This document shows, piece after piece, positions 57,707 through 64,000 of a DNA stretch of 64,000 bases (position 1 is its first letter; every line of letters begins with the position of its first letter). The notes under the pieces are model-generated. The model worked only from the letters and a program-made list of their open reading frames with translations. It was not told where the DNA came from and searched no databases. The DNA comes from Flavobacterium sp. SM15 (lineage in GTDB: Bacteria > Bacteroidota > Bacteroidia > Flavobacteriales > Flavobacteriaceae). The position numbers and the translations under genes are program-made. The stretch is from assembly GCF_022012335.1 (NCBI RefSeq), contig NZ_JAKLTO010000001.1, positions 434,001 through 498,000 on the forward strand. Reading direction: 5' to 3'.

Positions 57707-59176
57707 TTAGTCTTTTTGGTTATACGCTGCTATGGTTAAGTATTTTTCCTTTTTATATACCTTCTCGATCAGGGCAAACATTTTGTTTCTAAAGGCAAAT
57801 CCGGCAATTCCAGCCAAGGCAACAAAAAGAAGCCCGATTTCAACACTGAAAAAGGCTTTACCCGACCAATACAACAACATCGGGACCAACAATTTTGGAA
57901 TCGAAATTAAAAAGGTTTGGATGTTAAACCCTTGAGAATTTCCAAAGGCTCCTTTAGCCGAAGTCAAATCGATGGGTTTTTTCACATACGCCCCGCCCAA
58001 CAAAACCAGGTGTGCGTTAACCCCAATATTATAAATCGCTCCTACCACAATCAGCATATAAATCTGCCAGCCGAAATACAGGTAAAAAGAAGCAACCAAC
58101 GTCGATATAATGGTTGCAATAACGATAAGCCACCATTTTGAATTTAAGTACTCTTTGTACTGAATGTTCTGGCTCATCATTAAAGGATAATACGCGCTGT
58201 CCCAACTCGGTACAAACTGGCCAAACGTAAAGAGAAACCCTCCGGAAACGAAAATTCCGGCAAAAACCTGCATCATTGGGTTTTGATACGCTTCAATGGA
58301 ATTGGTAAAAAACAATAGTCCGTAAAAAATAAAGATAACGCTCATAAACAAGGTTGCACGCGAACGCTTGTTTCGCTTGATGAGTTTGATGTCGTTTTTA
58401 AGGAAGGTTCCTAAGGTTCCGAACTGGTTCAGCCATAATAAATCTTCGGTTTTGGCTTCGGATTGTTTTATGGAAAGCCCTTCGTCCAAATAAAGATTTT
58501 TGATAAAGAAACGAAACGTAAACCAATAAATGATTAGCAAGGCCAGTAGCGGAAAAACAATCACCCATTTAGACTGATAAATCAGGTTAAAAAAAGCTCC
58601 GGTATACTGGGTAATGTCAAAAAGCTGATAATACTGTGAAAGACCGAAACCTGCAAAAATTAAGGCAACCGTGTAAAAAACCGTATTCTTCTTATCAATG
58701 AGAATGTTCAGGAAATTATTGAAAAACACAACTGTCATCGCGGTAAAAAACCAACTAAGCACTCCGGTTACCTGAAAACCTTCTTTCAAAAGTACCACCG
58801 AAAACGGAATAAAGAAAAACAGATGCAGCACATTAAAAAAAGACAATAAAGTCTTCCCTAAAGCGAAATTGACAATGCTCTTCCTTTTAATGTTGATGTA
58901 CAGTAACGGCTTAATGTTCATTACCGGGGTTTTCTGCATGAAAAAACGCAGCAGTAAATCGAAAAAGAAATAATAAATAAGGTACTGGTTGATGGTTTCC
59001 AGCGGTTTTAGTCCGTAATCTTCCAACATATAATACGAAGCAGCTCCCAGAACAAGGAAACAACCTCCAAAGTAAAGCGCCCCGATAATCATAAAAATTT
59101 TCAGCGCTACATTGGTTGAAAAGGAAGCAGACCGTAAAAACGATTTCCATTCCAGGGTAATAAAATGTTTCAGCAT
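57707..59176 (-). CDS. DUF5687 ABC transporter permease
   Basis: A 489-residue membrane protein with about 12 hydrophobic segments, recognised as the DUF5687 type by its start (LKHFITLEWKSFLRSASF) and overall layout. With the ATPase that follows it forms an ABC exporter. The 45-base gap before it contains no strong signal. It belongs to the PadR-controlled operon that begins at 60884. Confidence 0.85.
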   Translation of the reverse strand: MLKHFITLEWKSFLRSASFSTNVALKIFMIIGALYFGGCFLVLGAASYYMLEDYGLKPLETINQYLIYYFFFDLLLRFFMQKTPVMNIKPLLYINIKRKSIVNFALGKTLLSFFNVLHLFFFIPFSVVLLKEGFQVTGVLSWFFTAMTVVFFNNFLNILIDKKNTVFYTVALIFAGFGLSQYYQLFDITQYTGAFFNLIYQSKWVIVFPLLALLIIYWFTFRFFIKNLYLDEGLSIKQSEAKTEDLLWLNQFGTLGTFLKNDIKLIKRNKRSRATLFMSVIFIFYGLLFFTNSIEAYQNPMMQVFAGIFVSGGFLFTFGQFVPSWDSAYYPLMMSQNIQYKEYLNSKWWLIVIATIISTLVASFYLYFGWQIYMLIVVGAIYNIGVNAHLVLLGGAYVKKPIDLTSAKGAFGNSQGFNIQTFLISIPKLLVPMLLYWSGKAFFSVEIGLLFVALAGIAGFAFRNKMFALIEKVYKKEKYLTIAAYNQKD

Positions 59177-59221
59177 AATAAAGTTGATTGTACGAAATTA
59201 GATGCAAATACTGTTAAAACG

Positions 59222-59920
59222 TTACAGCGAATTTGCAAATTTATATTCGGGATACGTTTCCAAAAGGTAAACTTCCGATTTTTTAGGAATTTCGACCAGT
59301 AGAATGTACTCCAAAAGTGCCATGACAACAATACCTGTGCTCACAATCCAAAGAACGTATGCGCTATCAGTATGATTGAAAAGGCGCAAAAGCAGCTGCA
59401 TCGGAAGATAAGTCAGTCCGGCGAAAGAACCGTAGTTATAAATGATTTGCTCAAGCATCCATTTTTTACCTGAGGATTTGAAACGCACATTAATTTTTCT
59501 TCGAGAAAGCACCAGTCCGGTAAAGAACATTAACAACAATCCTAGGAATAACGCAAACGTCAATTCTTCTGCAAAAGAAACCTTTGACAAGATTAGCTTC
59601 AACAACAAAACTGCTATAAGACTAAGTACAATTTTAGGAGTTTTGAAAAACATTTTAAAGTGGTTCCAGACCAAACCGTTATACTTTTTTGTTAAAGCCG
59701 CCTGGCGTTGCTCCACCACCGTCATAAAACCGAATACTCCAAACTTTTTGAATTCTTTTTGCAAGGCTTCCTCAAAAGTAAGCTTAGGATTTTCCCGCCA
59801 CTGGCGTTCAATTCCGTTAGCCAGATGATCGACCAGTTCGGTTTGCAAATCGTAGTATTCTACAAAATGCTGACGGGTAAAAGCGTATAATTGTTCGATG
59901 TGTTGGTCGGTTATTTTCAT
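59222..59920 (-). CDS. membrane protein with HAAS-like N-terminal domain, copy 2
   Basis: A 232-residue protein. Residues 1-70 form a helical, charged domain (FVEYYDLQTELVDHLANGIE) like the HAAS/DUF1700 domains that usually pair with PadR regulators. After it come four or five hydrophobic segments. The N-terminal block matches that of the next protein upstream (VVYLDTRYELIDHFAEELE), so the two are paralogs. The function is unknown; such proteins probably sense or transmit envelope state together with the ABC exporter. Confidence 0.72.
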   Translation of the reverse strand: MKITDQHIEQLYAFTRQHFVEYYDLQTELVDHLANGIERQWRENPKLTFEEALQKEFKKFGVFGFMTVVEQRQAALTKKYNGLVWNHFKMFFKTPKIVLSLIAVLLLKLILSKVSFAEELTFALFLGLLLMFFTGLVLSRRKINVRFKSSGKKWMLEQIIYNYGSFAGLTYLPMQLLLRLFNHTDSAYVLWIVSTGIVVMALLEYILLVEIPKKSEVYLLETYPEYKFANSL

Positions 59921-59929
59921 CGTTTTATT

Positions 59930-60547
59930 CTAAATCAATTTCAAATAATTCTGGTTCTCTTTACGCAATTGAAAAAACACCACCCAATAGTAAACCGAAG
60001 CGCTCATAAAAAAAGAAAACAACAGCAATCCAAAAAGCGAATCCCATTTACGAACCAGTTGAATCCCAATCATCAAGTAAAACATAAAAAGAAAGTTGAT
60101 GGAAAACAAAACCGAAACCAATCTTCTGACGAATTGTTTTTTATATAAAAACTGATACAGTAAAACCGCTGATATTGGTGCCGGCAGAATCATGGGCAAA
60201 ACATCAAAATTTCCCATCAACCAATCTTTACCCATAGTTTGAGTAAGTTGATACAATACCGAGGTCATTACCAAATACACCACCAGAAAAGGCACTGAAA
60301 AAAGTTTCTTGAAGAAAAGACGAAAACCTTCCACGCCGTTATTCTTATTAATCAAGACCAGCATTTGGTCCAGCATTGGTTTTTTGGATTCGAAATACGG
60401 TTCAAACTCGGTGTCAAAATCTCCGTCCAACTGCTCAAGTTCCTCTGCAAAATGATCGATTAACTCGTAACGGGTATCTAAATAAACCACCGGGTAATTT
60501 TTTAATTTCTGATTAATGGTGTTGATGTTTTCAGTAGTAACTTTCAT
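59930..60547 (-). CDS. membrane protein with HAAS-like N-terminal domain, copy 1
   Basis: A 205-residue protein with an N-terminal HAAS-like helical domain (TRYELIDHFAEELEQLDGDF) and about four hydrophobic segments. It starts 1 base after the PadR gene ends and lies 9 bases before its paralog. The N-terminal parts of the two align while their membrane parts have diverged, which suggests an old duplication. A signalling or accessory role with the exporter is inferred from operon place only. Confidence 0.72.
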   Translation of the reverse strand: MKVTTENINTINQKLKNYPVVYLDTRYELIDHFAEELEQLDGDFDTEFEPYFESKKPMLDQMLVLINKNNGVEGFRLFFKKLFSVPFLVVYLVMTSVLYQLTQTMGKDWLMGNFDVLPMILPAPISAVLLYQFLYKKQFVRRLVSVLFSINFLFMFYLMIGIQLVRKWDSLFGLLLFSFFMSASVYYWVVFFQLRKENQNYLKLI

Positions 60548-60548
60548 A

Positions 60549-60884
60549 TTAATAACTTAATTTAGGGTTTACAAGGGTTTGCATGTTTCGAATAAATTCT
60601 TCCAGTTCCGACAAACGGTTTACGGTTTCCTGCTGGCCATTTTGAGTAAGCTTGTAGTACTTGCGCAGGCGGTTATCTACCTTTTCTACTTCCACTTCCA
60701 AAAAACCTTCCGCTTCCAATTTATGTAAAGCCGGATAAAGCGCTCCTTCGGTTATGCTAAGTTCTCCCGCAGTAATTTCTTTTACCTTTTGGGTGATTTC
60801 ATACCCGTACATTCGTCCGTTCTGATCCAGCAGTTTCATGATGATTGTATTGAGGCTTCCTTTATATAATTGTGAATTTTTCAT
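60549..60884 (-). CDS. PadR-family transcriptional regulator
   Basis: A 111-residue winged-helix regulator: MKNSQLYKGSLNTIIMKLLD start, the GRMYGYEITQKVKEITAGEL recognition region and the SITEGALYPALHKLEAEGFL wing, with a C-terminal dimer helix (RLSELEEFIRNM). The start at 60884 is chosen because the promoter -7 element (60900-60907) lies beyond the longer start at 60902. It opens the operon with two HAAS-like proteins and an ABC exporter, and probably represses it until an inducer binds. Confidence 0.9.
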   Translation of the reverse strand: MKNSQLYKGSLNTIIMKLLDQNGRMYGYEITQKVKEITAGELSITEGALYPALHKLEAEGFLEVEVEKVDNRLRKYYKLTQNGQQETVNRLSELEEFIRNMQTLVNPKLSY

Positions 60885-60899
60885 CGGTTTTCTTTTCAG

Positions 60900-60921
60900 C
60901 AAATATACATAAGTTTCTTAT
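60900..60921 (-). promoter_or_regulatory. padR promoter with inverted-repeat operator
   Basis: The minus-strand -7 element TATATTTG (60900-60907) is directly followed upstream by ATAAG-TTT-CTTAT (60909-60921), which sits inside two direct TATACATA copies (60904-60911 and 60919-60926). An inverted repeat between the -33 and -7 regions is a typical place for an autorepressor, here PadR. Confidence 0.5.
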
Positions 60922-60983
60922 ACATAAAAATCTTAGGTATCTTTTTTTATGATTTTTATCATTCTTACAAAACTCAGAATGTC

Positions 60984-60991
60984 TATTTTTG
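60984..60991 (+). promoter_or_regulatory. promoter -7 element, 2Fe-2S reductase
   Basis: TATTTTTG matches TAnnTTTG, with TTC (not TTG) 19 bases upstream. It lies 21 bases before the ATG at 61012 and rules out the in-frame ATG at 60949. Confidence 0.5.
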
Positions 60992-61011
60992 TAACTACAA
61001 ACAATATACTT

Positions 61012-62064
61012 ATGTCTACATTTCATACTCTTACCATAAAAGAAGTTTCCCGAGAAACCCCACATGCCATTTCAGTGGTTTTTGATGTTCCCGAGAATTT
61101 AAAAAAAGACTACGCGTTTATTGCAGGTCAATACCTTAATTTAAAGTTTATCATTGACGGAAAAGAAATCCGCCGTGCTTATTCTATCAGTTCTTCCCCC
61201 AACAACCACGAATTGCGCGTTGCCATTAAAGCGGTAAAAAACGGAGTGGTTTCCTCTTATGCCAACGAGAAAATAAAAATCGGTGATAAAATGGAAGTGG
61301 GAACTCCCGAAGGACGTTTTACTTTCGAACCTAAAGCTGACAACCAAAAAAATTATGCAGGATTTGCAGCGGGAAGCGGGATTACTCCAGTGATGTCCAT
61401 CATCCACAGCGTATTGGAAAACGAACCGAAAAGCACCTTTGTATTAACCTACGGAAACAAATCGCCGGAAGAAACGATTTTCCACAAACATTTACACGAA
61501 TTACAGCAAAAACACGTTGGACGTTTCTTTGTTCACTATGTTTTTTCTCAAGCTAATGCTCCTGAAGCTCATTTTGGAAGAATTGACAAATCGGTAGTAA
61601 ATTTTATTCTGAACAACAAACACGCTGAAAAAACCTTCGATAAATTCTATTTGTGCGGACCGGAAGAAATGATTTCTTTGGTAAGCAATGTTTTAAAAGA
61701 GCACAACATCTCCGAAAAAGAAATTAAATACGAGTTGTTTTCCACTACGCCAAACGAAACAAAAGCTGAAAATACCCTAGGAGGCCATACCAAAATAACC
61801 GTGATGGTAGACGATGAGGAGTTCGAATTTGAAATGGCACAAAAACAAACCGTTTTAGAAGCGGCTTTAAAGCAAGGTATCGATGCACCGTATTCTTGCC
61901 AAGGAGGAATTTGCAGCAGTTGTATTGCCCGTGTAACCAAAGGTGCGGCTGAAATGAAAAAGAATTCCATCTTGACGGATAAAGAAATTGCAGACGGTTT
62001 GATCCTGACGTGTCAGGCACACCCAACTTCTTCAGAAATCTATGTGGACTATGATGACGTATAA
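61012..62064 (+). CDS. ferredoxin--NADP reductase / 2Fe-2S flavin reductase
   Basis: A 350-residue flavoprotein that passes electrons between NAD(P)H and a 2Fe-2S centre, like PaaE. Residues 1-105 hold the FAD-binding RAYSIS motif (residues 55-60), about 115-235 the NAD(P)-binding domain (GSGITPVMSI; FYLCGPEEMI), and 260-350 a plant-type ferredoxin with Cys296, Cys301, Cys304 and Cys334. The start MSTFHTLTIKEVS is preferred to 60949, which lies before the -7 element. It is divergent from padR and a single gene; the electron acceptor is unknown. Confidence 0.92.
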   Translation: MSTFHTLTIKEVSRETPHAISVVFDVPENLKKDYAFIAGQYLNLKFIIDGKEIRRAYSISSSPNNHELRVAIKAVKNGVVSSYANEKIKIGDKMEVGTPEGRFTFEPKADNQKNYAGFAAGSGITPVMSIIHSVLENEPKSTFVLTYGNKSPEETIFHKHLHELQQKHVGRFFVHYVFSQANAPEAHFGRIDKSVVNFILNNKHAEKTFDKFYLCGPEEMISLVSNVLKEHNISEKEIKYELFSTTPNETKAENTLGGHTKITVMVDDEEFEFEMAQKQTVLEAALKQGIDAPYSCQGGICSSCIARVTKGAAEMKKNSILTDKEIADGLILTCQAHPTSSEIYVDYDDV

Positions 62065-62110
62065 AACATTTTGTCCCGAATAAGAATATTTACATCCCAA
62101 AAATTACCGA

Positions 62111-62143
62111 AAATCGACAAATCATGCATTTCGTCGATTTTTT
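62111..62143 (+). terminator. terminator after 2Fe-2S reductase gene
   Basis: AAATCGAC (62111-62118) pairs with GTCGATTT (62133-62140), with an inner AAAT/ATTT pairing, followed by more T residues. Confidence 0.8.
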
Positions 62144-62253
62144 TGTTGTTTAATCGAAAATATTTAACAATAAGAATTAGTAATGTTTGTTTTTTATAGT
62201 TTCGCCCAAATTTCACAAAAACTATAACATTATAACCTAATTACTAACCCCTT

Positions 62254-64000
62254 ATGAAAACTTTTATCAGGTTTTCAATTTTTGCTTTGGTATTCGTTAT
62301 CAACACTACGGTACAAGCACAAGTTGGAATCGGAACCACAACACCTAACTCAAGTTCAGTACTTGATGTTACCTCAACTACAGCGGGTCTATTAACACCG
62401 CGAATGACAATGGCACAACGCAACGCCATTACAACTCCGGCAACCGGTTTATTGATCTATCAAACCGACAACACTCCCGGATTTTACTACTACAACAGCT
62501 CAGCTTGGGTTCCTTTTGGGGGATCAGGTTGGGGATTAACCGGTAATGCAGGTACCACTGTTGGAACCAATTTTTTAGGAACCACAGACAATCAGGATTT
62601 TGCCATCAAAACCAATAATACCGAAGCAATTCGCGTTAAGAATGACGGAAAAATAGGGATTGGTAATACTGCCCCTTCGAGTAAAATCCACATTACCGGA
62701 ACAACGGTGCCAGGAGTTACCGGAGGAACCACAAACCTTATCAATCAGAATTTCTCCTCGTATACGGTAACTCAAAACTACACTCCGGATGCTGCTTGTA
62801 CTACTACTACCGGATGGACAACTTCATCGGCGGCTCCGGCTTCGTATGTATGTACCACTTGTGTGGCTCCATATTTATATATTGATTCGGATGATTCCGG
62901 ATGTGACCAGGTAGCTACGGCATACATGAACTTTACACCAACAACTTCCTCTGTGGCAGTTAGCTTTGGATATCGCTTCGATGAGTATTCATCCGGTGTA
63001 GATTCCTTCCGAGTATATCTATACAATAACGGAACATCGGCTCAAGTAGGAGCTAACTTAGTTTCTGCTGCCGTTGATGTTAACTCCACTTATTCAGGAA
63101 CGTTGACAGTTACTCCGGGAGTAAGTTATTCTTTGCGTTTTGAATACATCGGAACTTATTCTTTTGGCGCAACTGTAGATAACGTTTTAGTAACCGAAAC
63201 TGTTGCTCCGGTAACCGGTTCTTATGTATTCCGTTTAGAAGACGGAACTCAGGCTGCTGGAAAAGTATTGACTTCAGATGCAAACGGAAATGCTTATTGG
63301 CAAGTACCTGGTGGGGGATCAGGTTCGGGAAGTACCTATACGTTCACAAATGGTCTTACCAATGCATCCGGAACGGTAAAACTAGGTGGTGCTTTGATCG
63401 AAAGTACTACTATTGGAGCTACTTCTTTTCCATTAAACGTAAGCAGTGTAACTAAACCCTACATGTTGCGCGTGGATAACGACGAAGACGTGGTAAAATT
63501 TGGGCATGATACCACCTTGTCTGATGAAGGTGCTGCTTTAACCATTGATGGCTATGCTACCACCGTGAAGTACTTAACTTCTGCAAAGAACGGAAATTCA
63601 AGAGGAACTGCCGTGGGCGTAGGATCAATCGAATATTTAGTGGACGGTGAGGCAACCATTGCTTCGAGTTTCAGTCTTACTCCAACCATTACCAATACTT
63701 ATGATTTGGGGACCAGTGCAAGCCGTTGGAGTAACATTTATTTACAAAATGCTCCAATTGTAACTTCAGACGTTACTTTAAAAAAGAACATCAAAACATT
63801 AGGATACGGTTTAAAGGAACTTATGAAATTGACTCCGATTTCCTATCAGTGGAAAAACGACTACATTGGAAAAACATTGATTCCTGAACATTTAAGACAA
63901 ACCTCGCTTGGTTTTTCGGCACAGGAATTACAAACCGTTTTACCGGAAGTAGTAAAAACTCACGACTGGAAAATCAAAAGTGAAGCTACCCCGGATCAGT
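62254..64000 (+). CDS. secreted fibre-like protein with S74 chaperone domain (3' end outside window)
   Basis: At least 582 residues; the end lies beyond the window. The signal peptide (MKTFIRFSIFALVFVINTTV to about 23) is followed by QVGIGTTTPNSSSVLDV, the same start as the surface proteins at the left edge. Next come a GLLTPRMTMAQRNAI block, a repeat of the IGIGNTAPSSKIHI type and a Cys-rich segment (CTTTTGW, CTTCV). Glycine/serine-rich beta regions follow, then SDVTLKKNIKTLGYGLKEL and LMKLTPISYQWKN, the start of an S74/intramolecular-chaperone domain. Such domains trimerise fibres and then cut themselves off. A large secreted fibre or adhesin is likely. Confidence 0.82.
   Translation, partial: MKTFIRFSIFALVFVINTTVQAQVGIGTTTPNSSSVLDVTSTTAGLLTPRMTMAQRNAITTPATGLLIYQTDNTPGFYYYNSSAWVPFGGSGWGLTGNAGTTVGTNFLGTTDNQDFAIKTNNTEAIRVKNDGKIGIGNTAPSSKIHITGTTVPGVTGGTTNLINQNFSSYTVTQNYTPDAACTTTTGWTTSSAAPASYVCTTCVAPYLYIDSDDSGCDQVATAYMNFTPTTSSVAVSFGYRFDEYSSGVDSFRVYLYNNGTSAQVGANLVSAAVDVNSTYSGTLTVTPGVSYSLRFEYIGTYSFGATVDNVLVTETVAPVTGSYVFRLEDGTQAAGKVLTSDANGNAYWQVPGGGSGSGSTYTFTNGLTNASGTVKLGGALIESTTIGATSFPLNVSSVTKPYMLRVDNDEDVVKFGHDTTLSDEGAALTIDGYATTVKYLTSAKNGNSRGTAVGVGSIEYLVDGEATIASSFSLTPTITNTYDLGTSASRWSNIYLQNAPIVTSDVTLKKNIKTLGYGLKELMKLTPISYQWKNDYIGKTLIPEHLRQTSLGFSAQELQTVLPEVVKTHDWKIKSEATPDQ

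Noticed and set aside
60949-61011. Longer start for the 2Fe-2S reductase at 60949
   Set aside because: The added 21 residues are hydrophobic and unlike the family, and the promoter -7 element lies downstream of that ATG.
1-64000. CRISPR arrays, tRNA or rRNA genes, insertion sequences, prophage or integron features
   Set aside because: No regularly spaced repeats, cloverleaf sequences, ribosomal RNA stretches or transposase/integrase motifs were seen. The S74-type domain at the right edge is in a secreted protein, not in a phage cluster.

Overview
This window is chromosomal DNA from a member of the Bacteroidota, most likely class Flavobacteriia and close to Flavobacterium. The evidence is gene content and signals. 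It encodes the gliding lipoprotein GldH, the type IX secretion lipoprotein PorW/SprE, a subtilase with a type A T9SS sorting tail, an F-ATPase operon without atpD/atpC, and DUF4292 and DUF5687 proteins. Several genes carry the Bacteroidota promoter -7 element TAnnTTTG, in places with TTG 18-19 bases upstream. The base composition is AT-rich, and most convergent gene pairs share one strong hairpin terminator. No rRNA, tRNA, CRISPR array, insertion sequence or prophage was seen, so the window is mostly core genome.

Layout. 1-3.4 kb: four related secreted proteins (the first cut by the window edge), three of them in an operon behind a 403-base AT-rich leader. 3.4-11.1 kb: an AraC regulator divergent from a haem operon, hemA-hemC-hemD-hemE-(unknown gene)-hemF-hemB-cytochrome c lipoprotein, with many start/stop overlaps. 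11.2-22.8 kb: a membrane protein/XRE regulator pair, an O6-alkylguanine repair protein, a serine hydrolase, an exonuclease, a secreted subtilase, a gate-type transporter, a lipoprotein, class I fumarase and an rRNA methyltransferase. 22.8-31.2 kb: 3-oxoacid CoA-transferase, the ricT-gldH-mrcA cluster, trhO and recA. 31.2-34.3 kb: lipoprotein, ECF sigma factor, and a protein with an anti-sigma-like N-terminus, one membrane helix, a long disordered linker and an outer-membrane barrel. 34.4-46.1 kb: plsC, trpS, dprA, an HU-like/SPOR protein, a thioesterase, and an envelope cluster on the minus strand (flippase, dut, nucleotidyltransferase, TPR protein, DUF4292 lipoprotein, EnvC-like protein). 46.2-56.9 kb: prolyl oligopeptidase, then porW/sprE-atpZ-small membrane protein-atpB-E-F-H-A-G on the minus strand. 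57-60.9 kb: a PadR-controlled ABC transporter operon with two related N-terminal-domain membrane proteins. 61-64 kb: a 2Fe-2S flavin reductase and the start of a large secreted protein with an S74-type chaperone domain.

The most interesting system is the sigma/anti-sigma locus at 31.2-34.3 kb. Its upstream sequence contains a bipartite motif (acgcaacc, 13-14 bases, gcatcytataagtac) that also occurs upstream of the surface-protein operon at 1035, about 30 kb away. I infer that the ECF sigma factor transcribes both its own operon and the surface proteins. The anti-sigma protein would cross the whole envelope and could report outer-membrane state directly to the sigma factor. The architecture resembles the dual membrane-spanning anti-sigma factors described in Bacteroides (from memory). 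The link to this surface-protein family is, as far as I know, not described.

Other points of note are two copies of a structured intergenic element (12422-12500 and 37394-37481) and an AT-rich unknown gene wedged into the haem operon, overlapping hemF by 53 bases. There is also a near-leaderless promoter at an HU-like/SPOR gene and a PadR promoter that contains an inverted repeat.
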